Shown piece by piece: positions 1 to 5,852 of a DNA stretch of 8,082 bases. Origin of the DNA: Actinomycetota bacterium (lineage in GTDB: Bacteria; Actinomycetota; Acidimicrobiia; Acidimicrobiales; CADCTF01); assembly GCA_019348305.1 (NCBI GenBank), contig JAHWJQ010000088.1, positions 1 to 8,082 on the forward strand. The letters run 5' to 3'. Each line of letters opens with the position of its first letter. Position 1 is the stretch's first letter. The translations under genes and the position numbers were made by a program. The notes under the pieces were generated by a model that made no database searches, was not told where the DNA came from, and saw only the letters and a list, made by a program, of their open reading frames with translations.

Positions 1-103
1 TGATCTCCGCTTCGAGCAGGTCGCCCTCCTCGAGGCGCGCCGCAGTGCGGATCTCCTCTGGAAGAGTGAGCTGACCCTTCGCCCGCAGCCTGGTGCGTCG
101 CAT
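1..103 (-). CDS. AbrB/MazE-family (SpoVT-AbrB) DNA-binding protein, N-terminal part, runs off the left edge
   Basis: The first 34 codons of a minus-strand gene are visible, starting at the ATG at 103-101. The protein begins MRRTRLRAKGQLTLPEEIR and continues TAARLEEGDLLEAEI. This is the swapped-hairpin fold signature of AbrB/MazE/SpoVT proteins: a basic start, the KGQ-T-P-IR core at residues 9-19, and the GD turn near residues 28-29. Members are dimeric DNA-binding proteins, either transition-state regulators or antitoxins that repress their own operon. The partner gene, if any, lies outside the window. A -10-like TATGAT sits 6 nt before the ATG, so translation is probably leaderless. The reading frame stays open upstream to 274, but that part covers an HTH remnant and is not needed for this fold. 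The family is clear; antitoxin versus regulator cannot be decided here. Confidence 0.75.
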   Translation of the reverse strand, partial: MRRTRLRAKGQLTLPEEIRTAARLEEGDLLEAEI

Positions 104-109
104 ACGACA

Positions 110-115
110 ATCATA
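110..115 (-). promoter_or_regulatory. -10 box of a leaderless promoter for the AbrB-like gene
   Basis: On the minus strand TATGAT is followed by 6 nt and then the ATG at 103. A start site 7 nt after the hexamer would fall on the A of the ATG, the usual layout of leaderless actinobacterial transcripts. No SD is present and no convincing -35 is seen. Confidence 0.5.
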
Positions 116-192
116 CAGTCGGAAAATAGGATTCCCGGTACTACCTCGGTGACGGCTTCGTTGCGACAGCATCCAACAGGCCACCGTAGGGG

Positions 193-274
193 GACGCCGC
201 GCCTCATCGAGCCACGCCTCGATCTCGGCGGCGTCAAACCGAAGCAGGCAGCCCCGAAGTGACAGCGACAACGG
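193..274 (-). pseudogene. Remnant of an excisionase-like (MerR-type) HTH gene
   Basis: Read on the minus strand from just after a TAG stop at 277-275, the frame gives LSLRGCLLRFDAAEIEAWLD followed by EARR. This matches the C-terminal half of the excisionase-type HTH domain, and parallels KWGHYIRFDPAEIRRWLDEY in the intact gene at 4529-4248. The DNA is also similar. The N-terminal half (recognition helix) is absent and no start is available, so this is a broken gene. It lies outside the attachment site of the present element, so it may come from an earlier element that used the same tRNA. The frame runs on without a stop into the AbrB-like gene, but that gene has its own promoter and start. 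Confidence 0.5.
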
Positions 275-339
275 CTACCGAGCCGCGCGCCGCTGTGGCG
301 ACGCCATAACGGCAAGTCAGTGCGTCCTACGGACAAACC

Positions 340-362
340 AAAAATGGCCCGTGACCTGCCAT
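340..362 (-). terminator. Terminator-like hairpin, probably the former tRNA-Cys terminator
   Basis: On the minus strand ATGGC, a 9-nt loop and GCCAT are followed directly by a short T run. It begins about 18 nt downstream of the CCA end of the displaced tRNA-Cys fragment, where an intrinsic terminator of the original tRNA gene would be. The stem is only 5 bp, so strength is doubtful. Confidence 0.4.
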
Positions 363-379
363 AGACACGTCAAGGGCGC

Positions 380-423
380 TGGAGGCGGCGCCGGGAATCG
401 AACCCGGGTACAGGGCTTTGCAG
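380..423 (-). other. Displaced 3' half of tRNA-Cys (attL side)
   Basis: On the minus strand this 44-bp stretch holds the 3' side of the anticodon stem-loop, the variable loop, a full T arm (CCGGG-TTCGATT-CCCGG), the acceptor 3' strand CGCCGCC and U-CCA. The 5' half is missing: the sequence beyond 423 does not form D or acceptor arms. It matches the end of the intact tRNA-Cys at 7781-7824 at 40 of 44 positions. The four differences are two compensated T-stem pairs. The orientation (3' end to the left) is what integration into the minus-strand tRNA gene predicts. Confidence 0.85.
408..423. repeat. attL core, 16-bp direct repeat
   Basis: GTACAGGGCTTTGCAG is identical at 408-423 and 7809-7824. 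It covers the anticodon loop, the 3' side of the anticodon stem and the variable loop of tRNA-Cys. Strand exchange by a tRNA-targeting tyrosine integrase would fall inside it; the anticodon loop is the usual place. Confidence 0.85.
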
Positions 424-456
424 AACCATCTGCGGGGAAGCTGCTTATATGGGTGT

Positions 457-467
457 CGTTCGGAACG
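457..467. repeat. 11-bp palindrome near the left element end
   Basis: CGTTC-G-GAACG is a perfect inverted repeat between the left core and the arm-type repeats. It could be a protein-binding site in the attachment region; nothing else supports a role. Confidence 0.3.
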
Positions 468-533
468 GCCCTGGTCAGAGGCCATTTCTAGTGCCCGTCA
501 ATGCGCGTGAGTGGCCCTCAGAGGCCCCGGTTC

Positions 534-571
534 TGTGCCCTTTCTGTGCCCCGCGTGCCCTTTTCGTGCCC
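534..571. repeat. Left arm-type integrase site array (four GTGCCC units)
   Basis: Units TGTGCCC at 534 and 545 and CGTGCCC at 554 and 565 lie about one helical turn apart (spacing 11, 9, 11). The stretch GTGCCCTTTCTGTGCC at the left of the array recurs at the right element end. Short direct repeats on both sides of the core, inside the element, are typical arm sites bound by the N-terminal domain of tyrosine integrases. The assignment is inferred from pattern and position. Confidence 0.6.
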
Positions 572-643
572 TCGCTCGGGCGCACGGGCGTCCTTTCCAG
601 GAAGTACGAAGCAGGCAGGTCGAGCAGCCGCCATCATCAAGAC

Positions 644-2200
644 ATGGATGCGTGGGAAGTCGAGGAGCTCGAACGCATCGTTGCTGAGCAGGACCGCTCC
701 GCGACCTTCGCGCTCATCGATCGCCTCACCGATCCACGACTGCCGAGCGCGGAACGAGACCAGGTGCTCCACGCACTCTCGGTCCTTGCAGATCCTCGGT
801 CAGTGGACAGACTGGTGGGGATCGCCGAGGACGTGCGCCTCGATGCTGCAGTGCGTGGCTCCGCCCTCGATGCGCTCGCAGACGCTGGCCTGTGCCCTGA
901 AGGAGGGGCGCTTCGACGGTGGTGGTCGTCAGGAGATGTCGAACTCCAGAAACAAGCTCTCATCGAGGCCGAGCGCACTGAGGTCGACATCATCGGACCG
1001 GTGTCCCGGGACCCGTCCCATCCGCTCCACGAGCAAGCCATCTGGGGCCTCGAGTTCGGGTTCGAGGAACCCGAATGGCAGCAGTGGAAGATCCGTGCCC
1101 TCGAGCATCCTTCGAACGGAGTCCGACGTGCGGCGGCAAGGACTTTGCTGTGGGACGAACCGGTCGCGGCCGAGTCGGCCCTCCACGACGCTGCATCCGA
1201 TGAGGACGCGCAGGTGGGGGTCGCGGCGATCGAGACGCTGGAGTACTACCCGTCGCGCGCGACCCTCGCCGTACTCCACGGTCTGACCGAATCGGTCGAC
1301 GGCGAGCGACTGGCTGCCGCCCGCCAGTCGTTCGACCGAATGCGCGGCGCCTTCCTGACGATGCTGCTCGATGCAGACGACGTGGGCGCCCGGGACGAGC
1401 TGCGCTCGTGGATGCGCCCTGTCTGGCACCTACTTGACTTCACCGATGCTGACCTCCATCCAGAACCCGGGAGTCACCCGAGCGGGAGCGGCCGCCCACC
1501 AGCGCCCATCCCTCCGCCGACCGGCGAGCTGATCGAATCGCTCAGCGACTTCGACAGCCCATGGCAGCCGAAGTTCGAAGCCCTCCGCAGGTACGACTGG
1601 TCGGCGGTGCCGGAACACGCACGGGTGGAGTTGAGCGAGTTCCTGGTCACCCATCCCGATGCTGCGGTCCGCGACCTGAGCGCCCGCGCCCTCGCAGCGT
1701 GGAACGACACGGACCCGCTCCTTCGTCTCGCCCATGATCCGGTGTCGTTCGTGAGGAAGAGCGCGGTGTACTACCTCCACGACGTCCCACAATCGAGCGA
1801 GGTGGCGGAGCTGACATGGCGGCTCATCTCGACGGGCGAGGTGGCGAGCACCCGCGGCCACGAGGCTCTCCGCACCTACGTCGCTCACGCACCTTTACAC
1901 CTCGTGACAGGGCGGTTGATCGAGCTCGCTCTCCATGATCAACGAGAGAGCATTCGCTACGAAGCCGTCTGCCTGCTCGATCCAGTGAACATCGGCCCAG
2001 CGCTCGTGCTCCTGACCCAGCCGCCACTGCTCACATGGGCCGTTCACTCCATGCTCTTGACGATCTGTACGACGGAGAAGATCTCACCGCCGCTCGTCGA
2101 TCACCTCAACGACGTGGACCATCTGCAGATCGCAACCGATCTCGTCCACCTGCGACGCGCGGTGGTCAGTCGGACCGGCCGCGACCCCCGTGCAGAGTAA
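644..2200 (+). CDS. HEAT-repeat protein of unknown function (element cargo)
   Basis: A 518-residue protein made almost entirely of paired short helices with the HEAT/PBS-lyase-like pattern. Clear repeat stretches include DQVLHALSVLADPRSVDRLV (39-58), AAVRGSALDALADAG (68-82), NGVRRAAARTLLWDEP (158-173), AQVGVAAIETLEYYP (189-203), AAVRDLSARALAAWND (340-355) and SFVRKSAVYYLHDVP (368-382). A Pro/Gly/Ser-rich linker at about 270-293 divides it into two solenoids. There is no signal peptide, membrane segment or catalytic motif I can recognise, so it is probably a cytosolic scaffold or binding protein. The ATG at 644 was chosen because the frame upstream covers the arm-type repeats; no good SD precedes it, so the start is uncertain. 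It lies alone on the plus strand between the integrase and the left end, and its last 35 bp overlap the 3' end of the convergent integrase gene. By eye it is less GC-rich than the relaxase gene, which fits a separately acquired cargo gene. The real function is unknown. Confidence 0.8.
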   Translation: MDAWEVEELERIVAEQDRSATFALIDRLTDPRLPSAERDQVLHALSVLADPRSVDRLVGIAEDVRLDAAVRGSALDALADAGLCPEGGALRRWWSSGDVELQKQALIEAERTEVDIIGPVSRDPSHPLHEQAIWGLEFGFEEPEWQQWKIRALEHPSNGVRRAAARTLLWDEPVAAESALHDAASDEDAQVGVAAIETLEYYPSRATLAVLHGLTESVDGERLAAARQSFDRMRGAFLTMLLDADDVGARDELRSWMRPVWHLLDFTDADLHPEPGSHPSGSGRPPAPIPPPTGELIESLSDFDSPWQPKFEALRRYDWSAVPEHARVELSEFLVTHPDAAVRDLSARALAAWNDTDPLLRLAHDPVSFVRKSAVYYLHDVPQSSEVAELTWRLISTGEVASTRGHEALRTYVAHAPLHLVTGRLIELALHDQRESIRYEAVCLLDPVNIGPALVLLTQPPLLTWAVHSMLLTICTTEKISPPLVDHLNDVDHLQIATDLVHLRRAVVSRTGRDPRAE

Positions 2201-3305
2201 CGACGGTTCCCTTGGCGCTCGGCCCTACCTGCGCGGACCGGTACGCCTCGTCGAGTCCGCTCGCGAGGCGCTCCTCGATGGACGGCAGGAGGTGGCCGTA
2301 GCGGTCGAGGGTGACGGCGATGCTCGAGTGGCCCATGCGCTCCTGGATGGCCTTGGCGTGGGCGCCTTGCTCGATGGCAAGCGCGACAGCGGTGTGGCGA
2401 AGGTCGTGCCAGTGCAGGTTCTCGCCGCCGGCGCGCTTCTTGGCGAGGCGCCAGGTCTGTCCGTTGAAGCTGCTGGCGTGCGGTGAGTTGCCTGCAGTGT
2501 TGACGAACACCAGCCCCTTGCCGGGCTGAGCTCGTTCGGCCAATTGCTCTTCCATCATCTCGACGAGGAACTTCGGCATGGTGACGGTCCGGCGGCCGGC
2601 GTCGGTCTTGACGGGTCCGAAACCGAGGAACTTGTAGCGGACTTCGATGATCTGTTGCTCGACACGGACGTGGCCGCGGAGCAGGTCGATGTCCTTGCGC
2701 CGGAGGCCGAGCATCTCGCTCCACCGCAGCCCGGTGTAGGCGGCGAAGTAGACCCAGGTGCGGAACCACGGATGGATCGCCTCGGCGAGCCCGCGCACCT
2801 CGACGGCGGAGAGGAACCGCATCTCCTGCTTCGGGATGGGCGGGGGCTTGACGCCCTTGGTCGGCGCCCAGGCGAGGAGCTCGTTGTCGACCGCGGCGTT
2901 CATGAGCATGCGCAGCACGCGGAACCGTCGGTTCACGGCACTCGGGCCGGCGCCGGCGGCGGTCAGCTCGGAGAGCCAGGCGCGGACGTCTCCAGGCGTG
3001 ATGTCGGAGAGCCGCATCGTGCCGAAGCGAGGCAGCACGTGAAGTCGCAGGTCGCGTTCGTACCGGTCGGCGGTCGAAGCCCGCAGGTGCACGGTGGTGG
3101 TGCGCCACTCCTCGACCCAGTCGGAGAACAGCATCCGCCCGGCGTTGGGGTCGACCCACTCCCCCCTTCGCATGTCGACGTCGGCGGACGCCAGGAACAT
3201 CTCGGCGTCTCGCTTGCGCTTGAAGGTCTTGCGCCGTGACCGGCCCTGGGGGTCGCGGTAGCGCGCCTTCCAGGTGCCGGCCGGGGTGCGCTCGATCGAG
3301 CCCAC
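2166..3305 (-). CDS. int: Tyrosine recombinase, phage-type integrase
   Basis: This protein integrates and excises the element at tRNA-Cys. Residue numbers count from the GTG at 3311. Residues 1-50 form an arm-binding-like N-terminus (GTWKARYRDPQGRSRRKTF), about 60-145 the core-binding domain, and 165-345 the catalytic domain. All catalytic residues are visible: Arg196 in TGLRWSEML, Lys235 in PVKTDAGRR, His302 and Arg305 in HDLRHT, His328 in MGHSS and the nucleophile Tyr338 in LDRYGH. At about 380 residues it has normal length. The GTG at 3305 is preferred over 3311 because GAGGAG lies 5 nt before it, while that SD abuts 3311. It is the last gene of the minus-strand operon, 65 bp after the upstream small gene. 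Unusually for such elements, a 1.5-kb cargo gene separates it from the nearest att site. It appears intact. Confidence 0.95.
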   Translation of the reverse strand: MGSIERTPAGTWKARYRDPQGRSRRKTFKRKRDAEMFLASADVDMRRGEWVDPNAGRMLFSDWVEEWRTTTVHLRASTADRYERDLRLHVLPRFGTMRLSDITPGDVRAWLSELTAAGAGPSAVNRRFRVLRMLMNAAVDNELLAWAPTKGVKPPPIPKQEMRFLSAVEVRGLAEAIHPWFRTWVYFAAYTGLRWSEMLGLRRKDIDLLRGHVRVEQQIIEVRYKFLGFGPVKTDAGRRTVTMPKFLVEMMEEQLAERAQPGKGLVFVNTAGNSPHASSFNGQTWRLAKKRAGGENLHWHDLRHTAVALAIEQGAHAKAIQERMGHSSIAVTLDRYGHLLPSIEERLASGLDEAYRSAQVGPSAKGTVVTLHGGRGRSD

Positions 3306-3312
3306 GGCCACT

Positions 3313-3327
3313 CCTCAGGTCTTGAGG
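3313..3327 (-). promoter_or_regulatory. Hairpin overlapping the integrase SD site
   Basis: On the minus strand CCTCA-AGACC-TGAGG forms a 5-bp stem whose 3' arm contains most of the SD (GAGGAG) used for the GTG at 3305. If formed in the mRNA it would hide the SD and lower integrase translation. The stem is short, so the effect is uncertain. Confidence 0.35.
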
Positions 3328-3370
3328 TGGTGTGGCGGCGCAAGGCCGCGAGGCCGGCTGTGCCGGCGGT

Positions 3371-3739
3371 TCAGGCTGCCGGGGTGCGGCTGCGAGCGAG
3401 TGCCCGCTGCACCGCGTCTGGCGTCACGGGCAGCAGGTTGAGGGTGACGATCGGGTCGTCGTCGCTGACCTCGAAGTCCCAGGCGACGACCTTGGCCAGG
3501 TAGGTGCCGACACGGCTGCCCATGACCACCACCGAGCCGGGCGTGACGTCGGCGACGTTGCGCGCGTAGTGGAGGCGGGTCCAGTTGTAGCCGTCGTCGT
3601 CCTCGCGGTGCGGGTCACCGACGATGTCGACGCCCATCTCCACCGCCCGCGGATGCGCGTCGATGGTGGCGGCGAGCCGCTCGACGGTCTCGTCGTCGAC
3701 CTCTCGCACGTACCAGGGGTTCGCTGGTCGATCAGCCAT
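3371..3739 (-). CDS. Small acidic protein of unknown function, second gene of a coupled pair
   Basis: A 122-residue protein starting at ATG 3739 with GGAGG five bases upstream. The N-terminal third is acidic and probably helical (DDETVERLAATIDAHPRAVE). Then comes a tract with conserved-looking aromatic and charged residues (DGYNWTRLHYARNVADV, 49-65), and then a beta-rich end with PGSVVVMG (67-74), AKVVAWDFEV and VTLNLLPVTPDA (98-109). The look is a small beta-barrel-like domain. No catalytic motif, signal peptide or membrane segment is seen. Its ATG overlaps the stop of the preceding gene in an 8-nt overlap (ATGGCTGA), so the two are probably translationally coupled and made in equal amounts. 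From memory, actinobacterial genomes carry other small gene pairs with a 'PG-VVV-G … V-L-LLP' protein like this; I cannot verify that here. Function unknown. Confidence 0.75.
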   Translation of the reverse strand: MADRPANPWYVREVDDETVERLAATIDAHPRAVEMGVDIVGDPHREDDDGYNWTRLHYARNVADVTPGSVVVMGSRVGTYLAKVVAWDFEVSDDDPIVTLNLLPVTPDAVQRALARSRTPAA

Positions 3740-4223
3740 GGCTGCCTCCAGGGTACGCCGGGTTCAATCGCGGGTCACCGCACACCGCCACGAGCCGCTC
3801 GGCGGCGGCGCGCACCTCCGTGAGCGGAAGGAGCGGATCGTCTGGGTCGCGGCCGTCGACGAGGAGCACGTCGAAGTGATCCAGGTTGGCGCCGGTAGGC
3901 AGCACGTCGAAGCCCGCCACTCGCACGGAGCCAGCGGTGGCCTCGAGGTAGTAGGGCGACGAGGCGAAACGCCGAAGGACCTCCACGGGCGATGCTCCAG
4001 GCCGGCGGGCGAAGACCGACACGCCATAGAGCGCCACCCGACCGCCGCCGGGCCGCTCGAGGTCGTACACGGCCGCTGACTCCAACGCGTCCTCAGCGAT
4101 GTCCAGGGTCGCCTCGTCGATCGACGCGGGCGTCGCCCGGATCAGCAACGCCGTGTCGTCGGGTACGCCTTCGGGGCGAAGCATGCGGACCTTGCGACGC
4201 CGCGGGCTGGGCGGACGCGTCAC
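3732..4223 (-). CDS. Protein of unknown function, first gene of a coupled pair
   Basis: A protein of 163 residues if the GTG at 4223 is used. AGGAG lies 10 nt before it, and this SD falls inside the longer frame that opens with TTG at 4247; ATG 4184 is another option. A basic tail (PPSPRRRKVR) precedes DDTALLIRATP (22-32), an acidic helix (IDEATLDIAEDALESAAVYD, 35-54), RVALYGVSVFARR (62-74), VEVLRRFASSPYYLEATAGS (80-99), AGFDVLPTGANLDHFDVLLV (103-122) and NPAYPGG near the end. It resembles, from memory, a recurrent actinobacterial family with a 'YGISVF … GFDVLPT … H-V-L … PNP' layout that I cannot name. It lies 24 bp after the excisionase-like gene and overlaps the next gene by 8 nt, all in the integrase operon. 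No enzyme motif, signal peptide or membrane segment is seen. Confidence 0.75.
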   Translation of the reverse strand: MTRPPSPRRRKVRMLRPEGVPDDTALLIRATPASIDEATLDIAEDALESAAVYDLERPGGGRVALYGVSVFARRPGASPVEVLRRFASSPYYLEATAGSVRVAGFDVLPTGANLDHFDVLLVDGRDPDDPLLPLTEVRAAAERLVAVCGDPRLNPAYPGGSHG

Positions 4224-4247
4224 CGTTGGCTGTCTCCTGCCCGGCAA

Positions 4248-4529
4248 TCACCCACGTCCATGTCCGACGACGCTACGAAGTCTCGCAAGCCGATCGAGGG
4301 AACTGCTCAGCGCCGCCGCTCGACACCCGCGGCGGTACTCGTCGAGCCACCGCCGGATCTCGGCGGGGTCGAAGCGGATGTAGTGGCCCCACTTGATGTA
4401 CGGGATGCGCTTCTCGGTGACGAGCCGCTGGACGTGCCGCGGCTCGACGCCGAGGTGGTCGGCGAGGCCCTTGATGTTGAGCAGCCGGGGCGGCAGCTCG
4501 TCGCTGCTCGCCGCGATGGGCGTGGTCAC
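4248..4529 (-). CDS. xis: Excisionase-like helix-turn-helix protein (MerR/HTH_17 type)
   Basis: A 93-residue protein whose residues 17-66 form the small winged HTH of the excisionase family: LNIKGLADHLGVEPRHVQRL (helices 1-2), VTEKRIPYIKWGHYIRFDP (wing) and AEIRRWLDEY (last helix). Such proteins bend att DNA to favour excision, or repress neighbouring promoters. Position as first gene of the integrase operon, next to a divergent relaxase gene, supports a recombination directionality factor that could also regulate. I chose the GTG at 4529 because AAGGAG stands 6 nt before it; the ATG at 4544 would place that SD inside the gene and has no SD of its own. The C-terminal tail (67-93) is basic and not part of the fold. 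The family is sure; the excisionase role rests on context. Confidence 0.85.
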   Translation of the reverse strand: MTTPIAASSDELPPRLLNIKGLADHLGVEPRHVQRLVTEKRIPYIKWGHYIRFDPAEIRRWLDEYRRGCRAAALSSSLDRLARLRSVVGHGRG

Positions 4530-4642
4530 GGTTGTCTCCTTCATGTCAAGGATGTCCCACTAGGCCACTGAGCCGAAGTCTCGCGGACCGATGCGATGCG
4601 GCACCTACTAGAGCCGCGGAGCGCGCCCGAACCTCTCGCCCT

Positions 4643-4662
4643 GCTCGAGAATTTCTTCGAGC
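4643..4662. repeat. Inverted repeat with AT-rich centre
   Basis: GCTCGA and TCGAGC flank the 8-nt centre GAATTTCT. It could be an operator or part of an origin of transfer between the two divergent operons. Confidence 0.4.
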
Positions 4663-4807
4663 CGCGGTGAGGCACCGCCGCTCACTCATGGACGCGCGCA
4701 TGAGGCGACGGTCAGCGCCGACCACGTACCGCTCGACAACACCACCAACCCGCGCGCACCATCAGCTACCGCCACTGCACGGCCATCAACAAGCCCTCGA
4801 CATCGGC

Positions 4808-4820
4808 CGCTCACTGAGCG
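4808..4820. repeat. 13-bp palindrome upstream of the relaxase gene
   Basis: CGCTCA-C-TGAGCG is a perfect inverted repeat 60 bp before the relaxase start. Size and position suit a dimeric regulator, perhaps the HTH protein encoded next door. Inference only. Confidence 0.4.
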
Positions 4821-4846
4821 ATAACGCCAACTGCTCGAACACGATT

Positions 4847-4866
4847 GCAACCCCTGCGGGGGTTGC
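4847..4866 (+). repeat. Strong hairpin just upstream of the relaxase SD (oriT or leader candidate)
   Basis: GCAACCCC, the loop TGCG and GGGGTTGC form a perfect 8-bp stem. It ends 4 nt before the AGGAGG at 4871-4876. It could be the inverted repeat that sits beside nic in many origins of transfer, or an RNA leader that limits relaxase translation. Confidence 0.5.
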
Positions 4867-4870
4867 GGGC

Positions 4871-4876
4871 AGGAGG
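4871..4876 (+). promoter_or_regulatory. SD site that sets the relaxase start
   Basis: AGGAGG followed by CGCG and GTG at 4881 fixes the start of the relaxase. The TTG at 4845 lies upstream inside the hairpin region, and the ATG pair at 4896 is further from the SD. Confidence 0.6.
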
Positions 4877-4880
4877 CGCG

Positions 4881-5852
4881 GTGGCCTGGTTCCGCATGAT
4901 GAGACTCGACTCAGTCGAGTACCACCGCGCCACCGTGCTGGGCCGCGGCGACGACCACGAAGGCCTGGCACTCGGCTACTACGCCTCCCGCGGTGAGACC
5001 CCGCTCGAGTGGGGCGGCTCCGTCGCCGGCCGGCTGGGCCTGGAGGGCGCGGTGGACGAGGCGGACTACGACGCCATCTACGAAAACGGCGGCGCCCGCG
5101 ACCCGCATCTGGGGGAACGGCTGGTCGTCACCCGCCGACCCGGCATCGAGCTGGTCGTCGCAGCCCACAAGTCCGTCGCCGTGCTCGGCATCATCGGCCT
5201 GGCCGAGCACATGCACGCCATCCTCGACGCCGAGACCGACGCCACCCTCGCCTTCCTCGACACCTGGTTCGCCCGCCAGGGCGGCGGGCCCGGCAAGGCC
5301 CAGCGCCGCACCCACACCACCGGCCTGCTGTGGGCCCGCACCCGCCACGCCACCTCCCGCGCCGGCGACCCGGCACCGCACGACCACGTGCTCATCGCCA
5401 ACCTCACCGAGATGCTCGATGACCGCGGCGGATGGAAGGCGCTCGACACCGCCGGCTTCCGCGACCTCGTCCACGCCGCCACCCTTGCCGGGCGGCTCGC
5501 CGCCGCCGAGAAGGCCGTCGAGCTCGGCTACGCCATCACGCCCGACCACGGTCCCCTTGGGCAAGCTCGACCACTGGGCCATTGCCGGCATCCCCGAAGT
5601 CGTCACCGAGCAGTTCTCAAAGCGGTCGACCCAGATCGACATCGCCCTCGAGTCGACCGGCTTCCGCTCGCACCGCGCCCGGCGCATCGCCGCCTACAAC
5701 AGCCGCGACCCCAAGAGCGCCGAGTCACCCGAGTCCCCAATCGTCAGGTGGCTAGACGAGCTGCACGACATCGACTGGCCGACCCGCAAGATCAACCATC
5801 GCCTCGCCCTCGTCAACAAGCGCCAGCACCAGCCGCTGCGCCGCCTCACTGA
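4881..5852 (+). CDS. MobF relaxase, N-terminal relaxase domain (frame lost after about 5560)
   Basis: The first 227 residues from GTG 4881 are the trans-esterase domain of a TrwC/TraI-type relaxase, which nicks one strand at oriT and stays covalently bound to the 5' end. LALGYYASRGETPLEWGG (29-46) carries the Tyr33-Tyr34 pair in the position of the nucleophilic tyrosines. AAHKSVAVLGIIGL (94-107) is the family's conserved 'KSVS' stretch. RHATSRAGDPAPHDHVLIAN (155-174) supplies the metal-binding histidines His156, His167 and His169. After PDHGPLG (227) the frame changes: residues from 5562 to the stop at 5852 are Arg/Pro-rich nonsense, while the true continuation is in the +1 frame. The piece as it stands would be a lone relaxase domain with a junk tail of about 96 residues. 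It could still nick DNA but would lack the helicase. Confidence 0.7.
   Translation: MAWFRMMRLDSVEYHRATVLGRGDDHEGLALGYYASRGETPLEWGGSVAGRLGLEGAVDEADYDAIYENGGARDPHLGERLVVTRRPGIELVVAAHKSVAVLGIIGLAEHMHAILDAETDATLAFLDTWFARQGGGPGKAQRRTHTTGLLWARTRHATSRAGDPAPHDHVLIANLTEMLDDRGGWKALDTAGFRDLVHAATLAGRLAAAEKAVELGYAITPDHGPLGQARPLGHCRHPRSRHRAVLKAVDPDRHRPRVDRLPLAPRPAHRRLQQPRPQERRVTRVPNRQVARRAARHRLADPQDQPSPRPRQQAPAPAAAPPH

Larger units (their letters stand above)
4545..4880. other. Divergent intergenic region with inverted repeats; possible promoters and oriT
   Basis: No gene is convincing in these 336 bp: the frames present are rich in Arg/Pro/Thr and lack domain patterns. The region must drive the leftward xis-int operon and the rightward relaxase gene. 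It holds a GCTCGA…TCGAGC repeat at 4643-4662 with an AT-rich centre, a 13-bp palindrome at 4808-4820, and an 8-bp-arm hairpin at 4847-4866. Relaxase genes are often next to their nick site, so oriT may lie here, but I recognise no known nic sequence. Confidence 0.5.

Noticed and set aside
380..460. A second complete tRNA-Cys gene at the left end
   Set aside because: Beyond 423 no D arm or 5' acceptor strand can be paired; only the 3' half is present.
534..571. CRISPR array or tandem-repeat locus
   Set aside because: Units are only 7 bp with 2-4 bp between them and recur at the other element end, which fits integrase arm sites rather than repeats with spacers.
449..643. N-terminal extension of the HEAT-repeat gene to an ATG at 449
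   Set aside because: The 65 extra residues are a translation of the element end and the arm-type repeats, with no helical repeat pattern; the HEAT-like sequence begins at the ATG at 644.
2544..3239. Long plus-strand frame of 231 codons
   Set aside because: It lies wholly antisense to the well-supported integrase gene, and its His/Gly/Glu-rich product shows no domain.
4532..4996. Plus-strand frame of 154 codons in the divergent region
   Set aside because: Composition is Arg/Pro/Thr-rich without domain pattern, it overlaps the relaxase start in another frame, and it has no convincing SD.
5553..5564. Programmed +1 frameshift in the relaxase gene
   Set aside because: CCC-CTT-GGG-C is not a known strong +1 slippery site, no stimulatory element is evident, and a second lesion (TAG) lies downstream, so mutation or sequence error is simpler.
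4911..5687. Minus-strand frame of 258 codons
   Set aside because: Antisense shadow of the relaxase domain; Gly/Val/Ala-rich product as expected from high-GC opposite-strand frames.
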